Source: Litoreibacter ponti
GTDB taxonomy: Bacteria; Pseudomonadota; Alphaproteobacteria; Rhodobacterales; Rhodobacteraceae
Length of the DNA: 64,000 bases
Direction of reading: 5' to 3'
NCBI RefSeq assembly: GCF_003054285.1
Contig: NZ_QBKS01000002.1
Span: 744,001 to 808,000, forward strand
Part shown: positions 8,116 through 17,111 of the stretch, piece after piece
How the letters are laid out: each line of letters begins with the position of its first letter
How positions within the stretch are numbered: position 1 is the first letter of the stretch
The notes under the pieces: model-generated
Database searches by the model: none
What the model was told of the DNA's origin: nothing
What the model saw: the letters and a program-made list of their open reading frames with translations, nothing else
Program-made: the position numbers and the translations under genes

Positions 8116-8562
8116 TTAGGCCTCGATCGCCTTCGGCTCGGACCCTTTGGAGATTGCGATCGTCCGGGGCTTCAGCGCCTCGGGCACCTCGCGCACCAGG
8201 TCGATGTGCAACATGCCATCCGCATGGCTCGCACCCGTCACACGGACGTGGTCGGCCAGATGGAAGCGCTTCTCGAAGGCGCGGGTCGCGATACCGCGGT
8301 GCAGGTAAGTCTTGTCCTCACCCTCATCGGCTTTCTTGGCAGCCACGATCAGCGCGTTCTCACGCTGCTCGACGCTCAGGTCAGCCTCGGAGAACCCGGC
8401 GACAGCAACCGAGATGCGGTAGGCATCGTCATTGGTCTTCTCGATGTTGTAGGGCGGGTAGGTGGTGTTGACCTCGGAGGTCAGAACCCGGTCCATCAGG
8501 TCGGCAACGCGGTCAAAGCCAACAGTGGCACGGTACAGGGGGGCGAAATCATAAGCTCGCAT
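8116..8562 (-). CDS. Small heat-shock protein (Hsp20 / IbpA type)
   Basis: A 148-residue alpha-crystallin-type holdase chaperone that keeps unfolded proteins soluble during heat stress. It has the IbpA-like N-terminus RAYDFAPLYRATVGFDR and an alpha-crystallin domain from about residue 35 to 125 (PPYNIEKTNDDAYRISVAVAGF). An upstream in-frame ATG at 8569-8571 directly abuts the ribosome binding site AAAGGA and leaves no spacing. The second ATG (8560-8562) is 8 nt from it and matches the normal IbpA start, so I use that one. Expression is probably controlled by a heat-shock sigma factor promoter and a ROSE thermometer. Confidence 0.94.
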   Translation of the reverse strand: MRAYDFAPLYRATVGFDRVADLMDRVLTSEVNTTYPPYNIEKTNDDAYRISVAVAGFSEADLSVEQRENALIVAAKKADEGEDKTYLHRGIATRAFEKRFHLADHVRVTGASHADGMLHIDLVREVPEALKPRTIAISKGSEPKAIEA

Positions 8563-8662
8563 GAGTGTCATCCTTTCGAAAAAGCAATGCTATGTTTGGC
8601 GGACCTTCCATATCGGACAGGCCCTGTTTTGGTCACCGAACCCCATATCGGGCATCCGGTTG
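8563..8662 (-). promoter_or_regulatory. ROSE-type RNA thermometer in the hsp20 5' leader
   Basis: Close to the start codon the transcript reads UUGCUUUUUCGAAAGGAU (8587-8570). The UUGCU pairs with AGGAU of the Shine-Dalgarno region, including the G-G and U-U mismatches typical of ROSE elements. Two extra U-A pairs and a UUCG loop close the helix. The leader is about 100 nt long, as expected for ROSE. The structure should hide the ribosome binding site at normal temperature and melt on heating. Reading by eye only; no folding was run. Confidence 0.8.
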
Positions 8663-8668
8663 CTTCAG

Positions 8669-8697
8669 ATGTGGGAAAGGATATGCGGGCTTTCAAG
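8669..8697 (-). promoter_or_regulatory. Putative RpoH (sigma-32) promoter of hsp20
   Basis: On the minus strand CTTGAAA (8697-8691) is followed after 15 nt by CCCACAT (8675-8669). CTTGAAA is the exact sigma-32 -35 box. The -10 is close to the CCCCAT-type consensus but not perfect. Position and gene type agree with heat-shock control. Confidence 0.65.
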
Positions 8698-8727
8698 GCC
8701 CGCAATCGTAATTTTAAATACGGAAAA

Positions 8728-9531
8728 TCAAGGCTTTATGAACAAGGCACCCGATGGTTGGATGCCTGATTGCAATGCGACACGCGATGCGCCGGTGTCG
8801 GCGCGGCGGAATACGCCGTCATTGCGATCGATCTGATCGAGAAGCGCGGACAAACGTTGGTCGAGCCCCACGGCCAGCGCCACTTTCTGCTGACGCCACT
8901 GCGCCTTGGCAGACACGACGGAGAGTACCACCGCCTCGCCATTTTGCACCGCGAAGATCGGCGCGCCGGAGGCCCCGAAATCCACGTCGCAGGATGTGAC
9001 GTAGACGCCCGGATCACGCGCAAGCAGATGGCAGGTCTCTTGGATTGACGGGGCATTGGCGCGGTTCTTGGCGTAGGAGACGACCTGAACCTCTTGCCCG
9101 CGCTCAACCTTCGTCGCGGTGTTGAACGGCTTGATCGAGGGGTGCTTGATCGGCTGGTCAAGCTGGATCAAGGCCACGTCAGAGGCAACCCGTTCCACGT
9201 TGTTGCGCCCTTTGAAGACATATTCGGGATGGATCACGGATCGCTTGGCCCCACGGTAAGCCTCCGCCCGCCCATTCTGCCAGCCCGCAAGGAACTCGAT
9301 ATCGCCATCGGGCGTGCGCCGCCCGTCATTGTCGAAAAAGCAATGCGCCGCAGTAAGCACGAGGTCCGGGGCAATCAGAGTGCCCGTGCAAAAGCCCGAA
9401 CTGCCGAGATTGATGCGACCAACGCCCTGCCACACTTTGCTCGCGTCCAGCGAGCCGAGCGATTTCAGGCTGTCCGCCTGAACCGGCAGCGCCATGAGAA
9501 GCCCCGCCATCAATGTTGCCAAAATCCGCAT
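8728..9531 (-). CDS. Exported trypsin-like serine protease
   Basis: A 267-residue chymotrypsin-fold (S1) protease. It has a signal peptide (MRILATLMAGLLMALPVQA), the histidine motif LTAAHC, the aspartate in SDVALIQL and the serine in DVDFGASGAP. All three catalytic residues are present. It is expected in the periplasm or outside the cell. The frame continues upstream to 9744, but the signal peptide only makes sense with the ATG at 9529-9531. No PDZ domain is seen, so it is not a DegP-type protease. The substrate is unknown. Confidence 0.88.
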   Translation of the reverse strand: MRILATLMAGLLMALPVQADSLKSLGSLDASKVWQGVGRINLGSSGFCTGTLIAPDLVLTAAHCFFDNDGRRTPDGDIEFLAGWQNGRAEAYRGAKRSVIHPEYVFKGRNNVERVASDVALIQLDQPIKHPSIKPFNTATKVERGQEVQVVSYAKNRANAPSIQETCHLLARDPGVYVTSCDVDFGASGAPIFAVQNGEAVVLSVVSAKAQWRQQKVALAVGLDQRLSALLDQIDRNDGVFRRADTGASRVALQSGIQPSGALFIKP

Positions 9532-9812
9532 CAATCGCCCCGATATACCCGTTTTGACCCGTGCTAGGGAACAGTTAAGGCGGGAATGGGGCATGAAGGG
9601 GTTAATTTTTAGCTTTGCCAGGGAAGCCAGCGAAATCAAGCTCAATGGGCTGGTCCAGACCACAAGCCGAGCAATCACACCCGTTCTAGCATGGCACAGT
9701 AGCGCAGTGAGATACCCATCAACCCCTAGGATCGGCGCAGACAAGGGGAGCGGGCGAACCCATTCGCAAAGAGCGGCGGAGTCGGCTGATCAAGACCGAG
9801 CGCACATCCGCG

Positions 9813-11210
9813 TCACCGCAGAACCGGGATGTCCATCTGGCGCTCGCCGTCATTAACGCTGGCGGTCAGCGCGGGCGGCTTCGGCCCACCTGTCGCCCAA
9901 TCCAGAAGCTCCACCGTGTGGACAATCGGCACATCGGTGCCCGAGCCGATCTGCATCATACAGCCGATATTGCCTGCGGCGATGATGTCGGGATTTCTGG
10001 CCTCAAGCGTCGCCACCTTGCGTGTCTTGAGTTGTTGGGAGATTTCGGGCTGCATCAGGTTATACGTGCCAGCCGATCCGCAACACAGATGCGGGTCCTT
10101 CGGCTCCAACACGGTGAACCCGGCGCGTTTGAGCAGGTCCTTGGGATACGTCTTGATTTGCTGGCCATGCTGTAGCGAGCACGCGGCATGATAGGCAACC
10201 TTCAGGGGACCGGCCTCTGCCGGCTCGGGCGTAATCTTGTCCGTGCCGGCCAAGCCCATGCGGGCCATGTTCGGCGACAGGGTCACCGTGTCCGCGTCAA
10301 GCAGGTCCATCAGCACCTCCGAGACATCCTTGGCGATACCGGCGACAGCGGCGGCCTCCTCCGCCAAGGCGTGGCCTTTGAACATGTGGCCGTAATCCTT
10401 GACCGTCGTGCCGCAGCCGGATGTGTTGATCACGATGGCATCCAGCCCCTCGCCCTTCATCTCGCGGTCCCAGGCGCGGATATTCTTGGCCGCCGTCGCA
10501 TGGCTTTCGTCGGTCTTGCCCATGTGATGGGTGAGCGCACCGCAGCAGCCCGCACCCTCGGCCACAACGACCTCGGCCCCGAGCCGGGTCAGCAGCCGGA
10601 TCGTGGCGTCGTTGATATCGGTATTGAGCGCCTTTTGCGCACAGCCGGTCATAAGCGCCACGCGCATCTTCTTGCCCTCGGCCGGGAAGGTCTGCGGGTC
10701 ATCGTTGCGGGACACTGGCGGGATCGTCTTCGGCGCCATTTCCAGCATCGCGCGCAGCCGCGCATCGGGCATGAAACGGGCGAAGGGCCTGCCGATCTTT
10801 GCCCCAAGCAAAGCCACCCGGAAGCGGTTCGGATAGGGCAGGATACGCGCCAGAATCCAGCGCAACGCCCGGTCGCTCCATGGCCGGTCGTAATGCTGCT
10901 CGATATACTCCCGGGCATGGTCGACCAAATGCATGTAGTGCACGCCCGACGGGCAGGTCGACATGCAGGCAAGGCAGCTCAGGCACCGATCAATATGCTT
11001 GACCGTTTTCGCGTCCGGCTTGCGCTCGTTTTCCAGCATATCCTTGATCAGGTAGATGCGTCCGCGCGGGCTATCCAGCTCGTCGCCCAAGACCTGATAG
11101 GTCGGACAAGTCGCCGTGCAAAAGCCGCAATGCACGCAGGTGCGCAGCACCTCATTTGATCGCGCAATGGCAGGATCCTTGAGCTGGTCCGGGGTAAAGT
11201 TCGTCTGCAT
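9813..11210 (-). CDS. glcF: Glycolate oxidase, iron-sulfur subunit
   Basis: A 465-residue subunit that passes electrons from the flavin subunits of glycolate oxidase to the respiratory chain. It has two 4Fe-4S motifs near the N-terminus (CVHCGFCTATCP and CLSCLACMSTCPSGV) and two CCG domains (GCAQKALN to GCCGALTHHMG, and ACSLQHGQQ to CCGSAGTYN). The length matches GlcF. It is third in a glcD-glcE-glcF run on the minus strand, with only 4 bp between glcE and this gene. Confidence 0.95.
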   Translation of the reverse strand: MQTNFTPDQLKDPAIARSNEVLRTCVHCGFCTATCPTYQVLGDELDSPRGRIYLIKDMLENERKPDAKTVKHIDRCLSCLACMSTCPSGVHYMHLVDHAREYIEQHYDRPWSDRALRWILARILPYPNRFRVALLGAKIGRPFARFMPDARLRAMLEMAPKTIPPVSRNDDPQTFPAEGKKMRVALMTGCAQKALNTDINDATIRLLTRLGAEVVVAEGAGCCGALTHHMGKTDESHATAAKNIRAWDREMKGEGLDAIVINTSGCGTTVKDYGHMFKGHALAEEAAAVAGIAKDVSEVLMDLLDADTVTLSPNMARMGLAGTDKITPEPAEAGPLKVAYHAACSLQHGQQIKTYPKDLLKRAGFTVLEPKDPHLCCGSAGTYNLMQPEISQQLKTRKVATLEARNPDIIAAGNIGCMMQIGSGTDVPIVHTVELLDWATGGPKPPALTASVNDGERQMDIPVLR

Positions 11211-11214
11211 CGGA

Positions 11215-12303
11215 TTATCCCATCAAGACAGGGTTGAGGATGCCGCGCGGGTCGAATTGCGCGCGCAGGCCCTTTGAGATCGCAGCCAGCGGCGTGGGCT
11301 CTGGATGGAACGTCGCGCCGTCGCCCCGCAGGCAAGTCGCGTGGCCCTGAATAGCGTCCATCTTTGCGCGCACATCGGTGCCGCGTTCCGTCGCCAGCCA
11401 CAACAACCCGCCGCCCCAATCCAGGAGCGCTGCTATTGGCTGAATGGCCTCCAAGACGTTCGGCCCGTCGGACGGTTTCACCGACACGCGCCACAAGTCG
11501 CCCTCTGCCCCGTGCAAGGGCGCAACGTCTCGAATATTCGCCCAAAGCGCGTCGGACGCATCCTTGTCGGACGTCAGATCGCCTGCGCCCAGCAAATCGG
11601 TCAGCTGCTCGGCCCGGTAAGCGACCGAGGCGGTGAAGCCTTCGAGACGCAGATACACCTCTTTCTTCGCCGGGTCATAGGCCGCGCCCGAGACCTCGAA
11701 TGGGGACCCAAGCGCCTTGGACATCGCACCAACCGCAGCCTGCGCATCAAGCCCGCCCAAGGTAAGTGTCGCGCTCGCCTCGATCCCCGGAAGCACCTTG
11801 AATGCAACCTCGGTCAGGATGCCCAATGTGCCGTAGGAGCCCGCCATCATCTTCACCAGATCATATCCGGTGACGTTTTTCATCACGCGGCCGCCATTCT
11901 TGATCACGGTGCCTGATCCGTCGACAAAGCGCACACCGATCAGGCTGTCGCGGCATGCCCCGGCCTGCACGCGGCGCGGGCCGGACACGTTGGCGGCCAC
12001 GACCCCGCCCACGGTTGGCGTTCCGCTGCTGCCCAGAAGACCGCGGTGATCCATCGGCTCGAAGGGCAGACGCTGGTTCTCGGCCGTCAGCGCCGCTTCA
12101 ATCTCCGCCATCGGGGTGCCCGCCTTGGCAACCAACGTCAATGCGCCGGGCTCATAGAGCTCTATGCCCGAAATTGCGGAGGTCGACACGACCTCTCCAG
12201 CGCTTGAACCGAGGGGGCGTGTCCCACCACCGACGATGCGCAGGGGGCCATTGGCGCCGCGCACAAGCTCGGCCAGCGCGGTCTCACTTTCAGGTGTCAT
12301 CAT
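11215..12303 (-). CDS. glcE: Glycolate oxidase, FAD-binding subunit GlcE
   Basis: A 362-residue FAD-binding subunit of glycolate oxidase with a PCMH-type FAD domain (LRIVGGGTRPLG, then RGLLGSSGTPTVGGVVAANVSGPRR). It works with GlcD and GlcF to convert glycolate to glyoxylate at the membrane. Two ATG codons are adjacent at the start (12303 and 12300), and the difference is trivial. It lies 57 bp behind glcD and 4 bp before glcF. Confidence 0.94.
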   Translation of the reverse strand: MMTPESETALAELVRGANGPLRIVGGGTRPLGSSAGEVVSTSAISGIELYEPGALTLVAKAGTPMAEIEAALTAENQRLPFEPMDHRGLLGSSGTPTVGGVVAANVSGPRRVQAGACRDSLIGVRFVDGSGTVIKNGGRVMKNVTGYDLVKMMAGSYGTLGILTEVAFKVLPGIEASATLTLGGLDAQAAVGAMSKALGSPFEVSGAAYDPAKKEVYLRLEGFTASVAYRAEQLTDLLGAGDLTSDKDASDALWANIRDVAPLHGAEGDLWRVSVKPSDGPNVLEAIQPIAALLDWGGGLLWLATERGTDVRAKMDAIQGHATCLRGDGATFHPEPTPLAAISKGLRAQFDPRGILNPVLMG

Positions 12304-12360
12304 TGGGTCGCAGCCTTCAGGTCGTGGTCTTCCAGGGAAATCGATCGGACGAACAGGCGC

Positions 12361-13794
12361 TTAGCCCGTCCGTCGGGCCTCGGTCGCCGAGAGCGGGAAG
12401 ACCTTCGCCGGGTTCAGAAGCCATTTCGGGTCGAACACGTCCTTCACCTTCATCTGCGCCTCAAGATCATCTGTGCCGAACTGATCAAACATCAGATCGC
12501 GCTTCTCGATGCCAACCCCATGCTCCCCGGTCAGGCAACCGCCCACCTCGACGCACAGGCGCAAGATGTCCGCGCCCATGGCTTCGCAGAGCTCCAGATC
12601 GCCCTCCTTGTTGGCATCAAACAGGATCAGCGGGTGCATATTGCCATCGCCCGCATGAAACACGTTGCCCACGTCGAGCCCGTATTCCTTCGACATCTCG
12701 CCGATGCGCTTAAGCACATAGGGCAGCTCGGACACGGGAATCGTGCCGTCGAGACACATATAATCGTTGATCTGCCCCATCGCGCCGAAGGCGGATTTGC
12801 GGCCCAACCATATCTTCGCGCTCTCCTCGGCGGAGGTGCTTTGGCGCAGCTCGACGGGATTGTGGCGGCGGGCGATCTCCATGATCTTGCCCAGCTGCTC
12901 GTCGATCTCCGCCTCCGAGCCTTCGACCTCGACGATCAGCAGCGCCTCGCAATCGGGGTAGCCCGCACCCGCGAAGGCCTCCGTGGCGCGAATGACCGGG
13001 CGGTCCATAAATTCAATCGCAACGGGAAGGACGCCCGCCTTGATGATATCTGCCACGCAAGCGCCGGCGACTTCGTTGTCGTCGAAGCCCATCAGCACGG
13101 GCCGCGCGCCTTCGGGCTTGCGCAGGATGCGCAGCGTCGCCTCGGTCACGACGCCCATTTGGCCTTCGGAGCCGCAGATCAGCCCCAGCAGGTCATAACC
13201 GCCCGCATCCAGATGCGCGCCGCCGATCTCGACCACGGTTCCGTCCATCTGCACCATCGTCACGCCAAGCAGGTTGTTTGTCGTAACGCCATATTTCAGG
13301 CAATGCGCGCCACCGGAGTTCATCGCGATATTGCCCGCGATAGCGCAGGCCAGCTGCGATGACGGGTCGGGCGCATAGAAAAAGTCGTTCTCCTCCACGG
13401 CGCCCGTCACGCTGAGATTTGTGCGCCCGGTCTGCACGCGGATAAAGCGGTTCTCATAATCAGTCTCGAGCACATCATTCAGCTTCGCCACCCCAAGGAT
13501 CACGCAATCCGCCGTGGGCAACGCGCCGCCTGCCAGCGAAGTGCCAGAGCCGCGCGGCACCACAGGCACGTCTTCCTCGTGGCAGATCTTCAAAACGGCG
13601 GCGACCTCTTCGGTCGAAGCGGGCAGAACGGCGCAGAGCGGCGGGCATTTATAGGCGGTCAGCGCGTCACACTCGTAGGCGCGGGTCTCGAACTCGTCGT
13701 GGATCACGGCGTCGGAGGGCAAGACGCCCTGCAGGCGGCTGACCAGACGGGCCTTCTTGGCCATGATCCTCGCGTCAGGGGCTGGCATCTCCAT
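12361..13794 (-). CDS. glcD: Glycolate oxidase, catalytic FAD subunit GlcD
   Basis: A 477-residue FAD-linked oxidase subunit. It has an FAD_binding_4 domain with VVPRGSGTSLAGGALP and a C-terminal FAD-oxidase domain ending in GEHGVGIEKRDLM. It oxidises glycolate from photorespiration-like metabolism or algal exudates. The frame is open to 13842, but that would translate through a palindromic operator. The ATG at 13792-13794 has GGAGG nine bases upstream and is taken as the start. It leads glcDEF. Confidence 0.95.
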   Translation of the reverse strand: MEMPAPDARIMAKKARLVSRLQGVLPSDAVIHDEFETRAYECDALTAYKCPPLCAVLPASTEEVAAVLKICHEEDVPVVPRGSGTSLAGGALPTADCVILGVAKLNDVLETDYENRFIRVQTGRTNLSVTGAVEENDFFYAPDPSSQLACAIAGNIAMNSGGAHCLKYGVTTNNLLGVTMVQMDGTVVEIGGAHLDAGGYDLLGLICGSEGQMGVVTEATLRILRKPEGARPVLMGFDDNEVAGACVADIIKAGVLPVAIEFMDRPVIRATEAFAGAGYPDCEALLIVEVEGSEAEIDEQLGKIMEIARRHNPVELRQSTSAEESAKIWLGRKSAFGAMGQINDYMCLDGTIPVSELPYVLKRIGEMSKEYGLDVGNVFHAGDGNMHPLILFDANKEGDLELCEAMGADILRLCVEVGGCLTGEHGVGIEKRDLMFDQFGTDDLEAQMKVKDVFDPKWLLNPAKVFPLSATEARRTG

Positions 13795-13820
13795 CGTACG
13801 AATCCTCCGCAACTGCATTA

Positions 13821-13843
13821 ATTGGTAAAAACATATTACCAAT
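13821..13843. promoter_or_regulatory. Palindromic operator upstream of glcD (TGGT-N11-ACCA)
   Basis: ATTGGTAA (13821-13828) and TTACCAAT (13836-13843) form a perfect 8-bp inverted repeat with a 7-nt spacer, 27 bp upstream of glcD. The half-sites look like those of FadR/GntR-type regulators. The GGT-to-ACC distance of 11 nt is the same at 36056-36074 and 55897-55915. Confidence 0.7.
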
Positions 13844-13888
13844 TACCCCCTATGGCAAGGATAAACAATCGCCTGTATCGTCGCCTCC

Positions 13889-14614
13889 ATGACGATGATT
13901 GACCGTCTTTCCCTGTTCAGCCCGCTTGATGCGGTGGCCTTTGTGTTGCTGGTCGGCGGATGGCTGGCCGTGGGATGGTGGATCGAGCACCCGGGCGCGC
14001 GCCGACCCTCCGTCACGGTCCTGATGACGGAGTATCGCCGCGAGTGGATGCGCCAGCTCGTCACCCGCGAGCCGCGCATCTTTGACGCGACCATTCTGGG
14101 CAACCTGCGGCAGGGTACGTCATTCTTCGCCTCCGCCTGCATGATCGCCATCGGCGGCGTGCTCGCCGCGATCTCGAACACCGAAGCTTTGCAGATGGCT
14201 GCGGCAGAGCTCACCCAAGCGATGGTGCCAAGCCTGATCTGGCAGGTGAAGCTGCTTGTCGTCGTGCTGTTTCTGACCCACGCCTTCCTGAAATTCGTTT
14301 GGGCCAACCGGCTGTTTGGCTATTGCTCGGTGGTGATGGCCGCGGTGCCCAATGACATCATGCACCCGGATGCCCAGCCGCGGGCAGCGCAGGCCGCAGA
14401 GTTGAACATCAGGGCCGCGTGGAACTTCAATCGCGGCCTGCGTGGGATCTACTACGCCATTGGCACTCTGGCGTGGCTGCTTGGTCCAATAGCCCTGATC
14501 GCGGCCACTCTGCTGGTCACCTATATCATCTGGCAGCGCGAGTTTTCATCCCTACCCCGCACGATCATCCTCAATGGCCCCGCCATCACCCCCGCAAAGG
14601 AGACCGCCCCATGA
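13889..14614 (+). CDS. DUF599 family membrane protein
   Basis: A 241-residue protein with about four transmembrane segments: residues 11-30, 75-95, 120-140 and near 195-215. The TEYRREWM segment, FASACMIAIGGVLA and RLFGYCSVVMAAVP are typical of DUF599 proteins, which have no established role. The gene is divergent from glcD and overlaps the next gene by ATGA, so the two are probably translated together. Confidence 0.85.
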   Translation: MTMIDRLSLFSPLDAVAFVLLVGGWLAVGWWIEHPGARRPSVTVLMTEYRREWMRQLVTREPRIFDATILGNLRQGTSFFASACMIAIGGVLAAISNTEALQMAAAELTQAMVPSLIWQVKLLVVVLFLTHAFLKFVWANRLFGYCSVVMAAVPNDIMHPDAQPRAAQAAELNIRAAWNFNRGLRGIYYAIGTLAWLLGPIALIAATLLVTYIIWQREFSSLPRTIILNGPAITPAKETAP

Positions 14615-14964
14615 GACCGCTTGCACTCGTCCTCGCTCTGGCACTCGCCCTGCCCGCGCTCGCCGATCAGGCCAAGATCGAGAAGGTCACCGCGCGACAG
14701 TCGGGTGATACATGGAGCTTTGATGTCACCATTCGCCACCCCGATACGGGCTGGGACCACTACGCCGATGGCTGGTCGGTCAACGCGCCCGATGGGACGG
14801 AGCTGGGATACCGAAAGCTTGCCCATCCGCACGAAAATGAACAGCCGTTCACCCGTTCGCTGTCAGGCGTGCGCATTCCGGATGGATTGAACGAGGTCAT
14901 CATCCGCGCCCATGACAGCGTGCATGGGTGGTCGGACAAAACGTTTACGGTGAAGTTGAAATAG
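14611..14964 (+). CDS. Small periplasmic protein of unknown function
   Basis: A 117-residue protein with a clear signal peptide (RPLALVLALALALPALA). The mature part is about 98 residues and looks like an all-beta fold (TWSFDVTIRHPDTGWDHYADGW, ending in WSDKTFTVKLK). No named family is recognised with certainty. The ATG overlaps the stop of the DUF599 gene, so they are translationally coupled. Its partner in the membrane is probably that DUF599 protein; this is inference from gene order. Confidence 0.75.
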   Translation: MRPLALVLALALALPALADQAKIEKVTARQSGDTWSFDVTIRHPDTGWDHYADGWSVNAPDGTELGYRKLAHPHENEQPFTRSLSGVRIPDGLNEVIIRAHDSVHGWSDKTFTVKLK

Positions 14965-15046
14965 TCGCAGGAAAGATCGTGCAGGTTGCGCGCGCTCATG
15001 TTTCCTCTTGGCAAATATCTTCGTCGAAGGCATCCGACGCCGCTCT

Positions 15047-17110
15047 TTAGCGCCGCCCCTCGCGCAGCCACGCACCAATGGTCAGCAACGCCGCCATCAG
15101 CAGGAAAAGCCAGGGCGAGACCAACGGTGTTACTGTCACATTTGTCGTCAGATAGGCATTGCGCGGGGTCAGCCCGATCCAGCCGCGGCCCGCGGCGTTG
15201 CGCCCCTCGCCCACCATCCGTAGGCCGGGCAGACCCTCTTCCAGCCGCAGAATGCCGCCGCGCGTACTATCGACCAGCGGTTCCAGCTTGTCGCCGGACG
15301 CAATCGTCTCGACAAACTCGCGCGGGGCGGCCGGACCAAGCGCGATGACGCTCTCCTGATCGCCCTCTTTCAGCCGGTAAAGCCCCGGCTCCGGCCCCAC
15401 AAAGGTCGCGGTGAAACGCCCCGGTGTAGTTTCCTCCAACGGCACCACGGTGACCGTGCCATCGGGCGCGGTAATCTCCAGCTCGCCCACTTCCAGATCA
15501 AGTGTGCGCCGCGTGATCGTCATCGTCTGACCTTCGGCAAGCGCGGTCAGCGCCTCCTCCTCCAGGTCCGGCTCCTTCATCATCCAGTGCGCCAGTCGGC
15601 GAAGCAGCTCCAGCTGCGGGCCGCCGCCCTCGAAGCCACGGTGCCACAGCCACGCGTGGTCGGAAGCCATGAGCGCGATGCGCCCCTCGCCCACCCGGTC
15701 GAGCGTCAGCAATGGGCGATCCTCGATACCGGACATGACCGTCTGGCCAGCCAGCGGGCTCACCTCGATCTGGCGCATCCAGCGGCCCCAACCGGGCACG
15801 CCGTCGACGGTCGGACCCGGGGCGAACTGCTCCAGCCCTTCGGTGACCGGATGGCGCGCACCAAGCTCGGAGATCATCGGCGTGAAGCCTTCCTCCAACA
15901 CACGGGCGGTCGGCTCCGCGGGCATGATATCACCCAAGGGCGAACGATAGATGCTGTCGGCAGACGCGAAGTCGGGCCCGGCAGCGACCAGAACCGCCCC
16001 GCCCGCCTCGACATATTGGCGGATGCTGTCGAAGTAGAGCGCGGGCAGGATGCCGCGCCGTTTGTAGCGGTCGAAGATGATCAGGTCGAACTCATCGACC
16101 TTCTCGAGAAACAGCTCACGGGTCGGGAAGGCGATCAGCGACAGCTCCGACACCGGCACCCCGTCTTGCTTCTCAGGCGGGCGCAGGATCGTGAAATGCA
16201 CAAGATCCACCGCGCTGTCGGATTTCAGCAGGTTGCGCCACGTCCGCTCGCCCGCATGGGGCTCGCCCGAGACCAGCAGCACCCGCAAGCGGTCCCGCAC
16301 ACCGTTGATCTGGACCACGGCTGCGTTGTTGCGGTCGGTCAGCTCGCCCTCGGACACGGCCACGTCGAATTGCAGCACGTTCATGCCGCCATGGGGCAGC
16401 GTGATCGGCAGTTCAAGATCCTCTCCGACCGGCACCTGGAAGGCCTGCGGCTCGGCTCCGTCGATCGCAATGGACAAGCTCGCGCGATCCGGCAAATCGG
16501 TCGGCACGCGGCCTTGGTCTTCGATCTTCAAGGTCAGCGTGATCTCTTCGTCGAGGATCGCAAAGGCCGGGGCGTTCTTGATAATCAGCCGCCGGTCCCA
16601 ATCGGCGGCGCGCCCGGTTAGAAGCGTGTGCAGCGGTGCCTCGAGTTCCGGCGCGCGGGCGGTGTCATGTAGCTGCCCGTCGGTCACAAGGATCGTGCCC
16701 GCGATGCGGCTTTTCGGCTCTTCCGACAGCGTCTCGTTCAAGGCGCGCATCAGCTCTGTGCCAGCATCGCCTTCCCCGTCTGCGACGGTCACGGTGCGCA
16801 ACTCCATGCCGCGCGCGGTAATATCTTCGCTCAACCCTTCGACCGCTTCTGCCGTCTGGCTTTCGCGATCCGACAGGCGCTGGGACGCGCTCTCATCGAC
16901 CACCATCACGACGATATCGGACAACGGATCCCGCTCCTCGTCCTGCAAGGACGGGTTTGCAAGCGCCATCAGCAAGACCGCAAGCGCGGGTGCGCGCAGC
17001 CACCAACCATTCAACCTGCGCCAGATGGCCAGACAGATCAGCGCCGCGCCAACCGCTGCGACGACATAGAGAACGGGCCACGGCAGGAGCGGGTCGAAGA
17101 TCACATCCAT
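15047..17110 (-). CDS. Membrane protein with glutamine amidotransferase-like/VWA-like region, last gene of a MoxR operon
   Basis: A 687-residue inner-membrane protein with two transmembrane segments near the N-terminus (about residues 9-30 and 38-55) and one at the C-terminus, and a large periplasmic region between. The region starting IVVMVVDESASQR resembles a VWA fold with a degenerate metal site. The later YVEAGGAVLVAAGPDF segment resembles glutamine amidotransferase-like domains seen in such proteins. The ATG at 17108-17110 is used; the frame extends 12 codons further back into the previous gene. It is the last gene of the MoxR operon, 1 bp after the DUF4159 gene. Confidence 0.8.
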   Translation of the reverse strand: MDVIFDPLLPWPVLYVVAAVGAALICLAIWRRLNGWWLRAPALAVLLMALANPSLQDEERDPLSDIVVMVVDESASQRLSDRESQTAEAVEGLSEDITARGMELRTVTVADGEGDAGTELMRALNETLSEEPKSRIAGTILVTDGQLHDTARAPELEAPLHTLLTGRAADWDRRLIIKNAPAFAILDEEITLTLKIEDQGRVPTDLPDRASLSIAIDGAEPQAFQVPVGEDLELPITLPHGGMNVLQFDVAVSEGELTDRNNAAVVQINGVRDRLRVLLVSGEPHAGERTWRNLLKSDSAVDLVHFTILRPPEKQDGVPVSELSLIAFPTRELFLEKVDEFDLIIFDRYKRRGILPALYFDSIRQYVEAGGAVLVAAGPDFASADSIYRSPLGDIMPAEPTARVLEEGFTPMISELGARHPVTEGLEQFAPGPTVDGVPGWGRWMRQIEVSPLAGQTVMSGIEDRPLLTLDRVGEGRIALMASDHAWLWHRGFEGGGPQLELLRRLAHWMMKEPDLEEEALTALAEGQTMTITRRTLDLEVGELEITAPDGTVTVVPLEETTPGRFTATFVGPEPGLYRLKEGDQESVIALGPAAPREFVETIASGDKLEPLVDSTRGGILRLEEGLPGLRMVGEGRNAAGRGWIGLTPRNAYLTTNVTVTPLVSPWLFLLMAALLTIGAWLREGRR

Positions 17111-17111
17111 C

